Source: a virus. From it: 64,000 nt of DNA. A program made the translations under genes and the position numbers. The notes beneath the pieces are model-generated. The model ran no database searches. It had not been told where the DNA came from and saw only the letters and a program-made list of their open reading frames with translations. Below are positions 31,101 through 38,930 of the stretch, one piece after another (the stretch's first letter is position 1; every line of letters begins with the position of its first letter). The DNA lies in the IMG/VR virus record IMGVR_UViG_3300008262_000017, positions 28,406 through 92,405 of that record; one strand, given 5' to 3'.

Positions 31101-31602
31101 TTAATTCAGGAAGTGCAGAGTTAATAACACGAATAAACTGATCGTACCAGTCGCTGTTGGAGGGGTCGTTCCAACCAATAACTTGGCCTGTTAGATTACG
31201 TCCGTTACTATCTAAAATATTTTCAGTAGTAGTAACTGTGTTAAATTTTAGTAGGCCGCTTGCAGGAATATTTCTTTTAACTTTGTAGCTTAATAATCGA
31301 GCTAAACGTAGTACACTTTCACGACGTTCTGCTAAATCTAAGAAGTTTTCACGAGAATTTAAATCAACTCGAAATGCAAAACTTTGTCCTAAAAAGGCAA
31401 TAAGATCAATAAGAGCCAAGTATTCGCTTGACTCAATATAATCGTTAAAATCTTCTGGATAGTTTTCTCTAATGTAGTTAATCATCACGCGGCGAAGGTT
31501 TTCAAAGTCGTAACTTTGAAAATCGGCGTTTTGAAAGCTCTGGTAAATTCTTTTCCAGTCTTCTGCTACTAGTAATCTATTTTGTCTATCGGTTGCTGAC
31601 AT
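28114..31602 (-). CDS. gp6: Baseplate wedge subunit gp6 (1162 aa)
   Basis: This is the T4 gp6 / baseplate-J-type wedge protein. The conserved N-terminal region (YDFENLRRVMINYIRENYPE, then DLIAFLGQSFAFRVDLN and ENFLDLAERRESV) is diagnostic for the family, which forms the ring of dimers holding the baseplate together. It is longer than T4 gp6 (about 660 aa), as is usual in marine relatives. gp25 lies directly upstream and the giant structural protein overlaps its stop by one base. An AATAAATA late promoter precedes it by about 20 nt. Confidence 0.92.
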   Translation of the reverse strand: MSATDRQNRLLVAEDWKRIYQSFQNADFQSYDFENLRRVMINYIRENYPEDFNDYIESSEYLALIDLIAFLGQSFAFRVDLNSRENFLDLAERRESVLRLARLLSYKVKRNIPASGLLKFNTVTTTENILDSNGRNLTGQVIGWNDPSNSDWYDQFIRVINSALPELRKFGNPDDKDFVLGIPTEQYRFQTLSTALPIFKFNKTIDGRSMDFEIVSTAFENGNAIVEEPPKIGNQLAFLYRDDGKGNGSGNTGFFLHFKQGTVAQGRFNITQPSTDETVDIDAVNINNSDIWLYRLDKNGAESEYWTQVPNFEGNNVIYNSLNKSIKNFYGVVTRTDDQASLIFSDGVFGNLPQGTFRVYYRVSNGLRYTVNPRDVRNVTIDIPYTSNLGQQERLTVSLSLQSSVTNSSPAEENASIKSRAPATYYTQNRMITAEDYNISPLSVNQEIVKIKAINRTSSGISRYFDLVDPTGKYSKTNLFADDGALYKETYQDSFRFKFRSRTEIEAVIYNQIFPLLSSKNLRNFYYNNFAKIPAELIGAYWYNRTIDTNQVTGYLQDVNNLILKVGTFSSTLLKYFTLGALVKFDAPTGYYFDKNKSNKITPLNGKLIEAIPNAATTLWTKVISVAGDGTNGGTGILITGAGPIVLNDIIPDPYNNVLTLAPKLTEIIPAWRDVLESTTIASMIDLIFGNKAFGLRYDIDSRTWKIITETNLNVIDNFNLGRQGDATNQNVDSSWLVLFTSDTEFYTVASRLERFIFESDKQVRFFFDSSDKVYDVRNNQTVKDKIKILNINSIPGSNYSFNFDKDWEITDQFVGLDGYVDTKKIQVTFNDTDDDGVVDDPTLFNQIVDPDNESIPVESRFVIQEKYEISQGQEDYRYVSNNGKVLFFNSELDINLNNYPNGQYFYFLDTKTVKLFNATTGLLHTSLDYKVSQGRDNLRFQYIHNADYESRIDPGLTNLIDLFVLTKQYDINFRQWLNGSLNIEPLPQSTDDLSNLLSIDLNKIKTVSDEIIYHPVKYKVLFGSKANTDVQATFKVIKNSEVVISDNDVKSKVLSAITEFFNLENWEFGDNFYFSELSAYVMKQLSPNIVNFVIVPKQNNLKFGSLFEIRLEKDQIFINGAGIDDIEIISAITATKINSAGAIDNTAQILNSQNVNSIRRS

Positions 31603-31623
31603 ATCTGCGTCCCATTATACAGA

Positions 31624-31631
31624 TATTTATT
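31624..31631 (-). promoter_or_regulatory. T4-type late promoter AATAAATA before gp6
   Basis: AATAAATA on the minus strand lies in the 49-nt gap between gp25 and gp6, with an expected start near 31618 and the gp6 ATG at 31602. The ribosome site in between is weak (GGGA). Confidence 0.55.
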
Positions 31632-31651
31632 GAAATTTATAATGTGAGTGT

Positions 31652-32098
31652 TTAATTGCTAACTAGGCCGTTAGCTTGGTCAAACTTAAATCTAATAGAT
31701 TCTTGTATGTTGTAGGGCAAATATGTTAACTTGCACTCTATTTGTAAACCGCTTTCATACTGTGTGATAACAACTGTATCAGAAGTAATTCTAGGATCGT
31801 AATTAATAATGGCCTCAACGTCTTCAACAATAGCTTGTTTAGATTCTTCTGTTAAAGGTTCAAAAATATAGTCCCATATAATAGTGCCAAATAAGGGATT
31901 TTCAAGTCTTTCTCCTTGACGAACATGAAAATGATTTATAAGATCTTGTTTGATTAAAGCAAAATCATACAGACTAAAACTTTTACTATCGTTGCTAACT
32001 GTGCTAAAACCTTTATATGTTTTAGACATAGGAGCATTAGGTCTTCCGCTAGGACCTTTTAATACAATCTTATCGTATAATTTTTGGCTTGCTGTCAT
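31652..32098 (-). CDS. gp25: Baseplate wedge subunit gp25 (148 aa)
   Basis: The length and the pattern RQGERLENPLFGTIIWDYIFEP at residues 60-81 identify the gp25 family, a small wedge component that interacts with gp6 and gp53 and is also conserved in type VI secretion as TssE. A LINHF helix precedes the motif. The region before residue 30 is a flexible addition. It sits between gp5 and gp6, an order typical of marine T4-like phages. The upstream gap to gp5 is 14 nt and includes an AAGG ribosome site. Confidence 0.9.
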   Translation of the reverse strand: MTASQKLYDKIVLKGPSGRPNAPMSKTYKGFSTVSNDSKSFSLYDFALIKQDLINHFHVRQGERLENPLFGTIIWDYIFEPLTEESKQAIVEDVEAIINYDPRITSDTVVITQYESGLQIECKLTYLPYNIQESIRFKFDQANGLVSN

Positions 32099-32112
32099 AA
32101 TAATATTTAACC

Positions 32113-33912
32113 TTATTCGTCGGCGCCGCTTACCTTGGCAAACGTATCTGTAGCAGTAGAATATTTAGACCAAGCTGGCGCAGGTTCACTTAGTGTTTTT
32201 GTTTCTAAGTCTGAATATGCTCCGTCAGTTTGATTCACAGTATTAGTTCTACCGTCTAAATCTCTATCAAGTTTTTCTCGTTTAAACATTTTTGGATCAA
32301 GATTCTCATGGTGAGGCCATGGCTCATGTGTAGGAACTCTACGCAATATAGAATCAATCTCAGGATTTCCTATTTCATTAGGAAGAATATTTACTTTGAG
32401 CTTTGGCGGTAAAACTGCCAACGCTGCTTCTGCAGGTGCTGCTGCACCGGCGGCACTTGCGGCGCCTGGCCCGTTCATATGAATAACTCCGGCGGATTCA
32501 ATATGACTTCCTCCAGATTTAATATTAGTAGACCCGCTTGCTGTAAAATTATTACTGCCCGTTGTTAATAAGTTAAAAGAGCCGCCTACTTTAATTTTTG
32601 TTGTTCCATTTATAGACGAATCTAAACTGCCTTTTACTAAAGATTTTGAGCTACCGTTAGTTACAGAATCCGTACTGCCTTTTGTAAGAGTTTTATAGTC
32701 GGCATCGTTTTGAATGTCAATGTTACCTACAACATGTTTTGTTAACTTTGCTCCTAGAGTTATGTTAACGTCTTGTTTAATGTGTAGATTTTGTCTGCCG
32801 TCTACTATTAAAACTTGATCTTTAGTCACTTCAGTTTGCATACTTCCGCCAACTTTAAGATTGAAGTTGCGTTTTGCTTCTAGATTAATATCTCTATCAG
32901 CTAAAACATTAAAATCTGTTTTTGTATGCATAGTGATAGAGTCTTCAGTGTAGATGTCCATTTTTCCATCACTGGTTAATTCGATCCAAGCTGTTCCTCT
33001 AGCGTTTCCAATATAGATTAAATCTTCACTGTTATGCAATAATATTTGATGTCCTGTTCTAGTACGAATACGAATTAATTCGTTATGCGGTATTTCTTTT
33101 TGACCGTCAGTTTCGCCTTGTTCAACCGCAGCATATTCTGGAGGGCCGTCAGTTGCAGTTGTTTTGCGAATAAACTTATCGTCACCGTCGTCCATTACAA
33201 AACTAGATCCGCCTAATCTGCTTACATACGCTTGATCAATAGGGCTTTCTTTTTTACCTATTTTTCCCCTTTTACCTTTTTTATCAATAGGACCAGGAGT
33301 GCTTATACCAAAAACTGCACTAGGAATTTCTCTACGAGCACTAGAAGTAGTAATGCCTCTGATATCATCTTGTAATAATCCTTGGGTATCTAGCGTGCCT
33401 TCAAACGGAGTTGCTGGTTTTTTAAATTTTGTTGGGTCTACGCTGCTGTCATTTTTAATTTTATTGTACTCAGCAACCGGCACTCTAGCTTTATCAGTTT
33501 CTTTACTTGTAGCAAAACTTGTTGCAGCATAGCCTGGCATCATAAAGTTCATATATTGATCTTGAGCACAACCTATCCAATATCCTTTTCTAGGATCTCC
33601 GTCAATAAAAATAACAACAACAATGCCGCCAATATCGGGCGGTATCATCCACATTCCATAACTTTTTTGTGTATTGTTATAATCTTCATCACCTTCATCA
33701 ATATGCCTAATACTAGTTTGTCCTGCAAACGGACTTAGATATTTTACTTGATGCAATTGACCTGTTGAGTCTGTGTCGTTGCCAGACTCGTGCATTAGTT
33801 GCACTTCTAGAGTGCCCATGTATGTAGGATCTAAATGACTTACAATTTTTGCAAGGTACGGTCCTGGACTCGGAAGCGAGTAATTCGTGCCTTTTCTTTC
33901 TTCGATAGCCAT
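32113..33912 (-). CDS. gp5: Baseplate central spike / hub gp5-like (599 aa)
   Basis: The N-terminal ~130 residues form a gp5/VgrG-type OB-fold domain (SPGPYLAKIVSHLDP, YGMWMIPPDIGGIVVVIF, GYWIGCAQDQ). From about residue 290 to 480 there are short repeats such as INLEAKRNFNLKVGG, VNITLGAK, KGSTDSVTNGSS and TKIKVGGSFNL that fit the triple-stranded beta-helix of the membrane-piercing spike. I see no lysozyme domain, unlike T4 gp5. An Ala/Pro-rich linker and a ~90-residue tail follow. The gene lies 3 nt after the 668-aa hub-like gene, which may supply the gp27-like part. Confidence 0.87.
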   Translation of the reverse strand: MAIEERKGTNYSLPSPGPYLAKIVSHLDPTYMGTLEVQLMHESGNDTDSTGQLHQVKYLSPFAGQTSIRHIDEGDEDYNNTQKSYGMWMIPPDIGGIVVVIFIDGDPRKGYWIGCAQDQYMNFMMPGYAATSFATSKETDKARVPVAEYNKIKNDSSVDPTKFKKPATPFEGTLDTQGLLQDDIRGITTSSARREIPSAVFGISTPGPIDKKGKRGKIGKKESPIDQAYVSRLGGSSFVMDDGDDKFIRKTTATDGPPEYAAVEQGETDGQKEIPHNELIRIRTRTGHQILLHNSEDLIYIGNARGTAWIELTSDGKMDIYTEDSITMHTKTDFNVLADRDINLEAKRNFNLKVGGSMQTEVTKDQVLIVDGRQNLHIKQDVNITLGAKLTKHVVGNIDIQNDADYKTLTKGSTDSVTNGSSKSLVKGSLDSSINGTTKIKVGGSFNLLTTGSNNFTASGSTNIKSGGSHIESAGVIHMNGPGAASAAGAAAPAEAALAVLPPKLKVNILPNEIGNPEIDSILRRVPTHEPWPHHENLDPKMFKREKLDRDLDGRTNTVNQTDGAYSDLETKTLSEPAPAWSKYSTATDTFAKVSGADE

Positions 33913-33915
33913 TTA

Positions 33916-35922
33916 TTAGGCTCCTTTGCTGAATTCTTGGTTTAATGGCGATTCCGTTGCAATTGGACCGCCTTCTCTATTTGTAGATTCTTGGTTTCTT
34001 CTTCTTACAAGATTTAAAGTTTGAGAAAATTTTCCTTTAGAAAAATTATTCTCTAATGTAAGAACTTGATACAATCCGCTAAATGCTTTTAATAATTCAG
34101 TACCTGATGGGAATTCGTATAGTCCATTAGGTTTTCCATTGTCAACTGGCACTCTAAAGTTTATAATGACATCAACTTCTCCGCTTTGGTAATCCATAGA
34201 GCCATCTGAATTCATATTCATGTATTCTGTTTGTTTTGCAGAATAGTTTCCAAAACCGCTGTCTGCCAAATAATAAGGATCTCCGATAATTGTTAAATCA
34301 AGTTCTAATATATCTGACTGTGATGTTACTGCTTCCATAAACTGTCTAGCTGCACGAGATTTAAAATCTTCTAAAGCGCCGCCGCCTCGATTTGCTAAAG
34401 GAGTTTTTATTCCTGTAGCAAGAAGTTTATTAGGTAATTCTACTTTAGACAAATCTTCATTCTTTAAAACAAACTCTTTAGTTGCAGGAGCAGTACCTAC
34501 TGCTGTACTAGATTGAGCACCAATAGCAGCGTCGCCGCCAGTTAAATTTCTATCAGCACTCATAGCAGTATAAAAACCTGCTTTAAATTGTAAATCAAAA
34601 TCTAGTACATCAACGTTTTTGCCAGTATAGATATAGTTGTATTCTTTTAGTGCTTGACGTTTTAGATTAGTCTTACCTTTAAGACTAGTACCAGGCGCAC
34701 TTAATTTAGATACGTGAACTTTGTAAGGTATAACCCTATATCGAATATTCTTAGGATATGTACCGGATGAGTTAACTTGATTATCTACTTGTATAACCCT
34801 TGCTTCAATTCTCCACCAATCTACCATACCGTTTTCATCAACTGTTTCAAGTGCAGCACGACCATATTCACTCATTAAAATAACTTGGTTAATAACGTTG
34901 ATGATATCACTGCCTTGTGCAAACTTAAATTCTGTTTTCTGAGGATCAATAACTGATTTACTTCTTTTAAAAGTTCCACTAGCTGCATCGTACACACTGA
35001 TTTCTTGACCAAAAGGTTGCATACCCATACGCTTAGTATCAAATCCCATACTGGCTAACGCAATTTTATTGAACCCGCCGTCTTGATCAGGAGACTCGGG
35101 AAAATCTATTGAATATGTATCTGCGGCGTTGTCATCTCCTGACTTTTGAATAATTTCTGCTGCTCTAGCATTTAAAACATTTTCAAGCGTTTTGTTTGCA
35201 TCAGGTCCTGCTGCTCCGCCTTTTAACATTTCTAAAACTGTTTTACCTACAATAGCTACATCAGTTTTAAGCTCTGCATGAACAGTTGTAAATGCTTTAT
35301 CAGTCCAAGGATATGCTTCTATTTGATAAACTGAACCAGCTGCTGTAACTTTCATATCAAGCGTTTGAATACGCATTGGAATGTATTTTGTTGTGTTAGG
35401 AATTTTTATGTTTTGTTCATTAGGAGTCTTGTGTCCATAAAATTCAATTGTTAGTAACAAAGGAACTTCTGTGTAATTGGTGTTCCCATTTTCTAAAGCT
35501 GCAATCTGCAATACTTGGAAAAGCATTCCCATACTGTAAGGTTCAGTAACTTTAAAACTTATAGAAGTTGCATTTGTATTTCCGCCTGCGGCTTTGAATC
35601 CAACAGCAGAAGCAAGACGTAAATCATCCATATAGAAATCATACTTGCCTGAAGGATTAACAGCAGTAGTATAAACTGTAGATACTCGATTATCAGGTTG
35701 TCCGCTAGCACTTCTTAAAATAATTTTTTTATCACTTAGACTTTGTTTTCTATAATCAGAACCGTTGATGTCATTGTTTGACATAACTGATAAAGTAAAG
35801 ACATAGTTATACAAAGCATAATCATGAAGAACATTAATAAATGGAGGTGATCCTGAAACAGGAGCTGCTGATTTTGGTGCTGATGATCCGGCGCCTTCGC
35901 TTGTTACTTTTGTCGTAGCCAT
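33916..35922 (-). CDS. Virion structural protein, probable baseplate hub component (668 aa)
   Basis: The N-terminus is a ~25-residue Ala/Ser/Pro-rich leader, followed by a well-folded mixed region (LYNYVFTLSVMSNNDINGSD, FYMDDLRLASAVGFKA). A middle part contains FAQGSDIINVINQVILMSEYGR and a later part INFRVPVDNG and TLNLVRRRNQE. Its place between gp53 and the gp5 spike suits a gp27-like hub partner, but I cannot show homology. It is separated from gp5 by 3 nt and from gp53 by 3 nt, so all are co-transcribed. No lytic-enzyme motif was recognised. Confidence 0.6.
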   Translation of the reverse strand: MATTKVTSEGAGSSAPKSAAPVSGSPPFINVLHDYALYNYVFTLSVMSNNDINGSDYRKQSLSDKKIILRSASGQPDNRVSTVYTTAVNPSGKYDFYMDDLRLASAVGFKAAGGNTNATSISFKVTEPYSMGMLFQVLQIAALENGNTNYTEVPLLLTIEFYGHKTPNEQNIKIPNTTKYIPMRIQTLDMKVTAAGSVYQIEAYPWTDKAFTTVHAELKTDVAIVGKTVLEMLKGGAAGPDANKTLENVLNARAAEIIQKSGDDNAADTYSIDFPESPDQDGGFNKIALASMGFDTKRMGMQPFGQEISVYDAASGTFKRSKSVIDPQKTEFKFAQGSDIINVINQVILMSEYGRAALETVDENGMVDWWRIEARVIQVDNQVNSSGTYPKNIRYRVIPYKVHVSKLSAPGTSLKGKTNLKRQALKEYNYIYTGKNVDVLDFDLQFKAGFYTAMSADRNLTGGDAAIGAQSSTAVGTAPATKEFVLKNEDLSKVELPNKLLATGIKTPLANRGGGALEDFKSRAARQFMEAVTSQSDILELDLTIIGDPYYLADSGFGNYSAKQTEYMNMNSDGSMDYQSGEVDVIINFRVPVDNGKPNGLYEFPSGTELLKAFSGLYQVLTLENNFSKGKFSQTLNLVRRRNQESTNREGGPIATESPLNQEFSKGA

Positions 35923-35925
35923 ATT

Positions 35926-36225
35926 TTATAAACCTAAAGAAGCAAATAAATTTTCTTTTCTTGGAAGGTATAATTCAACTCCTGGAACAAAGTCAAAGAT
36001 AGGATCTTTAATTCTGTCCATATTACGTTGAGCAAAAACCCACCACAACTTAGGAGTACCGTAAAGTGCCTGTGATGCAAGATCCGGCCTGTGTATAAAA
36101 GGAGTAGTAATAGTCCACCTGTCGTCATCAGGATCGGCTGCTATAGGACGAATTGCTAATAAATCAAGATAGTCTTCAGTTATTGGAGTAGTAAACCAAG
36201 GACTGGTTGAACTGTACAATGCCAT
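35926..36225 (-). CDS. gp53: Baseplate wedge subunit gp53 (99 aa)
   Basis: The conserved core YGTPKLWWVFAQRN at about residues 55-68 followed by IKDPIFDFVPGVELYLP is characteristic of gp53-type wedge proteins; the FVPGVELYLP ending resembles a LysM-like strand. It is much shorter than T4 gp53 (196 aa), as in marine relatives. Its ATG overlaps the stop of the upstream gene by one base (TAATG). gp53 joins gp6 and gp25 in the wedge, consistent with its neighbours. Confidence 0.85.
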   Translation of the reverse strand: MALYSSTSPWFTTPITEDYLDLLAIRPIAADPDDDRWTITTPFIHRPDLASQALYGTPKLWWVFAQRNMDRIKDPIFDFVPGVELYLPRKENLFASLGL

Positions 36226-36971
36226 TATACATAACCTCCAGTTTTAACATAGCCGCCACTAACAAATTTTGTTAAGCTAAATTGTCTAGCTGCTTCTCTA
36301 CTATAAACAGGTTGTAGTTGCAAAGTTAATGTGCTTTTTGTAGGAACTCTAGAAGTTTTAGCACTACCTAACAGTCCTCCTATAGCACTGCCTACTGCAC
36401 CTCCAAGTGCTCCTGCAACTGATCCTAACACACTATCATCAGCAGGAATATAATCTGCATCTGAAGGTAGATCCATGCTAAAACTTTTTACTACCACAGG
36501 AAGATTATTAAATACATGCTCTCCATATGCATTGAATTTTAATATGGGAGGAGGATTGCCGGCATCTGCATCTGTTCCTGCAAACATTTTTGTAGCAGAT
36601 CTTAAAAAATGCAGAGTCGCAACCCAATAAAGTGCTTGCTGTCCGTCTTCAACGTTGAAAGGACCTGACACTGTAATAGTATCTGCTCTAGAGTTTTCAT
36701 AAGCAATAAATTGATAGTTTTGGTGAGTTACTGCAACATCACTATAGTTTGCTGTATGACTTAATTGAATAGTAGGAGTATAGGGAAATATCAATCCGCC
36801 AACGTCTCTCAAAGGTTTTAGAACTGTGCTATCATTAAATCCTTTAATATCAGGAATGCTAAGTCTAACACGCCAGTCTTTTGATGAGTCCGATGGGCCA
36901 AAAATTGCAGCGATTCCTCCAGAAATCAAACTAGCTGGGTTAAGGGATGGCAATTCAATTTTGGGTAGCAT
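36225..36971 (-). CDS. Baseplate tail-tube cap, gp48/gp54-like (248 aa)
   Basis: A beta-rich central region (SRADTITVSGPF, YWVATLHFLRSATKMF, PPPILKFNAYGEHVFNNLPVVVK) and a C-terminal TLTLQLQPVYSRE strand follow the order seen in T4 gp48/gp54 caps, where a WxLTPR-like helix region is followed by VxNPxVWM and a final TLEI strand. A Gly/Ala-rich hydrophobic stretch (residues about 185-207) interrupts it. I start at the ATG at 36971, which has GGAGAT seven bases upstream; a start seven codons earlier lacks one. It heads the leftward tail block. gp48 versus gp54 cannot be decided here. Confidence 0.55.
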   Translation of the reverse strand: MLPKIELPSLNPASLISGGIAAIFGPSDSSKDWRVRLSIPDIKGFNDSTVLKPLRDVGGLIFPYTPTIQLSHTANYSDVAVTHQNYQFIAYENSRADTITVSGPFNVEDGQQALYWVATLHFLRSATKMFAGTDADAGNPPPILKFNAYGEHVFNNLPVVVKSFSMDLPSDADYIPADDSVLGSVAGALGGAVGSAIGGLLGSAKTSRVPTKSTLTLQLQPVYSREAARQFSLTKFVSGGYVKTGGYV

Positions 36972-36992
36972 TATATATCTCCATTTATCCAT

Positions 36993-37000
36993 TATTTAGT
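36993..37000 (-). promoter_or_regulatory. Weak late-promoter-like site ACTAAATA
   Basis: ACTAAATA on the minus strand matches 6 of 8 bases of the T4 late consensus and stands 22 nt before the first gene of the leftward tail block, where a late promoter is expected. It abuts the -35 of the rightward early promoter. The match is weak. Confidence 0.3.
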
Positions 37001-37028
37001 TGACAAAATAAACTGCATATATTATAAT
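37000..37028 (+). promoter_or_regulatory. Perfect host sigma-70 promoter before gp55
   Basis: TTGACA (37000-37005), exactly 17 nt, then TATAAT (37023-37028): both hexamers match the bacterial consensus completely. It stands 22 nt before the gp55 ATG, with TGGAG as ribosome site. It should be read by unmodified host RNA polymerase and serve as an early promoter for gp55, gp47, gp46 and the following genes. Confidence 0.85.
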
Positions 37029-37049
37029 GCGCTAACCCCTTGGAGTAAT

Positions 37050-37871
37050 ATGAAAGTTAACTATTTAAATAACAAAGATCTACTAGAAGAAATTCACAAA
37101 AGCAAAAACACATTCTGTTCGTTTAACGATCCGTCTTATCACCAATATGATATTATCTTGCCCAATGTTGATAAAATCAACATTAGAACTATTGCAGAAG
37201 CTAAAAGAAATAAAGCCAAGCGATTAGGGGATCAAGAATATGCAAGACGTAAAGCTGCCGGCGAAAAAGTTAAGCAAGCAGAGTGCGAAGTAGATTATAA
37301 AAAAATCACAAAACAAGAACTAGTGTTTAGAATCATGACATTCGATCATATTCCGCTAAATGGCACTAGAAAAAAGAATCCCAAAAGTGTAGCTGATCAT
37401 AGAGATAAAGTAAATTTTCCTCCATTCCAACATTTTAAGTTTAACGATCAAGATATTTTAGAATGTGTTGGAAAAAGTCACTGGAAGGGTCCGTTAGATA
37501 CTGGTAAATTTAATAAAGATCACGGACAGATTACAAATACACTAGCACGGATGTATATCAAACTGTGCGAGCGTTATGCTACTAGGGGTAACGTTAGAGG
37601 TTACACTTACAACGACGAAATGAAGGGGCAGGCTATTTTACAACTTGCCCAAATTGGTCTACAGTTTGACGAGTCAAAGTCTAATAATCCGTTTGCTTAC
37701 TTTACAGCCGCTGTAACTAATAGCTTTGTTCGTATTATTAACTTGGAAAAACGCAATCAAAACATTCGAGATGATCTGCTTGAAATTAATGGTATGAATC
37801 CTAGCTACACTAGAACTAGCGACGGCGATCATGCTAACGCTATGAAAAGATTTGATGCCGAAACCGAGTGA
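37050..37871 (+). CDS. gp55: Late-transcription sigma factor gp55 (273 aa)
   Basis: The C-terminal half matches T4 gp55, the phage sigma that directs host RNA polymerase to TATAAATA-type late promoters: MKGQAILQLAQIGLQFDES at 191-209, then NNPFAYFTAAVTNSFVRIIN at 212-231 and EKRNQN, equivalent to sigma region 2, which contacts the polymerase clamp and the -10 element. The protein is longer than T4 gp55 (185 aa); residues 1-120 form a basic, coiled-coil-like extension (AKRNKAKRLGDQEYARRKAA). It starts behind a perfect sigma-70 promoter, fitting an early or middle switch gene, and the late sites annotated here are its likely targets. Confidence 0.92.
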   Translation: MKVNYLNNKDLLEEIHKSKNTFCSFNDPSYHQYDIILPNVDKINIRTIAEAKRNKAKRLGDQEYARRKAAGEKVKQAECEVDYKKITKQELVFRIMTFDHIPLNGTRKKNPKSVADHRDKVNFPPFQHFKFNDQDILECVGKSHWKGPLDTGKFNKDHGQITNTLARMYIKLCERYATRGNVRGYTYNDEMKGQAILQLAQIGLQFDESKSNNPFAYFTAAVTNSFVRIINLEKRNQNIRDDLLEINGMNPSYTRTSDGDHANAMKRFDAETE

Positions 37872-37896
37872 CTTTCAGTTTACAATACGTTATACT
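37868..37896 (+). promoter_or_regulatory. Possible sigma-70 promoter before gp47
   Basis: GTGACT (37868-37873), 17 nt, TATACT (37891-37896). The -10 matches 5 of 6 and the -35 only 4 of 6. It overlaps the end of gp55 and lies 20 nt before the TTG start of gp47, so it could add transcription of the recombination genes. Confidence 0.4.
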
Positions 37897-37916
37897 GTGT
37901 CAGTAAGGATATTATC

Positions 37917-38930
37917 TTGAGTAATTTATTTAAAAAAACAGCCTGTTTTACTGACATTCATTTCGGATTGAAGTCAAACAGTCAAGTACACAACCAAGAC
38001 TGCAACGATTTTGTAGATTGGTACATTGCAGAAGCCAAGAAAGAAGGGTGCGATACAGGCATCTTTCTTGGCGACTGGCATCACAACCGCAACAGTTTGA
38101 ACATTACTACAATGGATCACAGCTTGAGGGCTTTGGAAAAATTAGGTGCTGCCTTTGATCAGTTCTTTTTCTTTCCTGGCAATCATGATTTGTACTACAA
38201 AGACAAACGTGATATTCACTCAGTAGAGTTTGGCAAGTATATTCCCGGCGTTACTATTGTACACAAGCCTATGACAATAGGTGATGTTACTATGTGCCCA
38301 TGGTTAGTAGGCGATGAGTGGAAAACTATCGGCAAGAAAGGTGGCAAATATATATTTGGTCACTTTGAACTGCCCAGCTTCTTTATGAATGCCATGGTGC
38401 AAATGCCGGATCATGGTGAAATTCAATTAGACAGCTTTAAAGGTTACGAACTAGGCTTTAGCGGACACTTTCACAAACGTCAAGTTAAACAGAACATGCA
38501 CTACATTGGCAATGCATTTCCCCATAACTATGCAGATGCATGGGATGATGACCGCGGCATGATGATATTAGAATGGGGCAAACAACCTGTTTACAAAACT
38601 TGGCTAGATGCTCCTAAGTTTAGAACTGTAAAGCTCAGCAAGTTGATCGACGAAGCTGATGATTTATTGTTGAGTAAGATGCATCTTCGTGTAGGACTTG
38701 ACATTGATATCAGTTACGAAGAAGCTAGCTTTATCAAAGAAAAGTTTATTGCCGACTACGACATTAGAGAACTTACACTGATTCCTGAAAAGAAAGAAGT
38801 TGAGATCAATACTACTATTGATATTCAAACTTTTGAATCAGTAGATCAAATTGTATCCAATCAATTGGTCAATATTGAAAGCGACACTTACGATAACAAA
38901 GTGTTGTTGAGCATTTATAACAGCCTATGA
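37917..38930 (+). CDS. gp47: Recombination nuclease subunit gp47, Mre11-like (337 aa)
   Basis: This is a calcineurin-like phosphoesterase with all expected metal motifs: D13-x-H15 (FTDIHFG), GDWHH at 52-56, GNHD at 88-91, GHFE near 148 and GHFHK at 183-187. With gp46 it makes the Mre11/Rad50-type complex that resects DNA ends for recombination-dependent replication. It uses a TTG start; TAAGGA lies 9 nt upstream and no better ATG is near. Its stop overlaps the gp46 start by 4 nt, so the two subunits are coupled. The length is like T4 gp47 (339 aa). Confidence 0.95.
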   Translation: MSNLFKKTACFTDIHFGLKSNSQVHNQDCNDFVDWYIAEAKKEGCDTGIFLGDWHHNRNSLNITTMDHSLRALEKLGAAFDQFFFFPGNHDLYYKDKRDIHSVEFGKYIPGVTIVHKPMTIGDVTMCPWLVGDEWKTIGKKGGKYIFGHFELPSFFMNAMVQMPDHGEIQLDSFKGYELGFSGHFHKRQVKQNMHYIGNAFPHNYADAWDDDRGMMILEWGKQPVYKTWLDAPKFRTVKLSKLIDEADDLLLSKMHLRVGLDIDISYEEASFIKEKFIADYDIRELTLIPEKKEVEINTTIDIQTFESVDQIVSNQLVNIESDTYDNKVLLSIYNSL

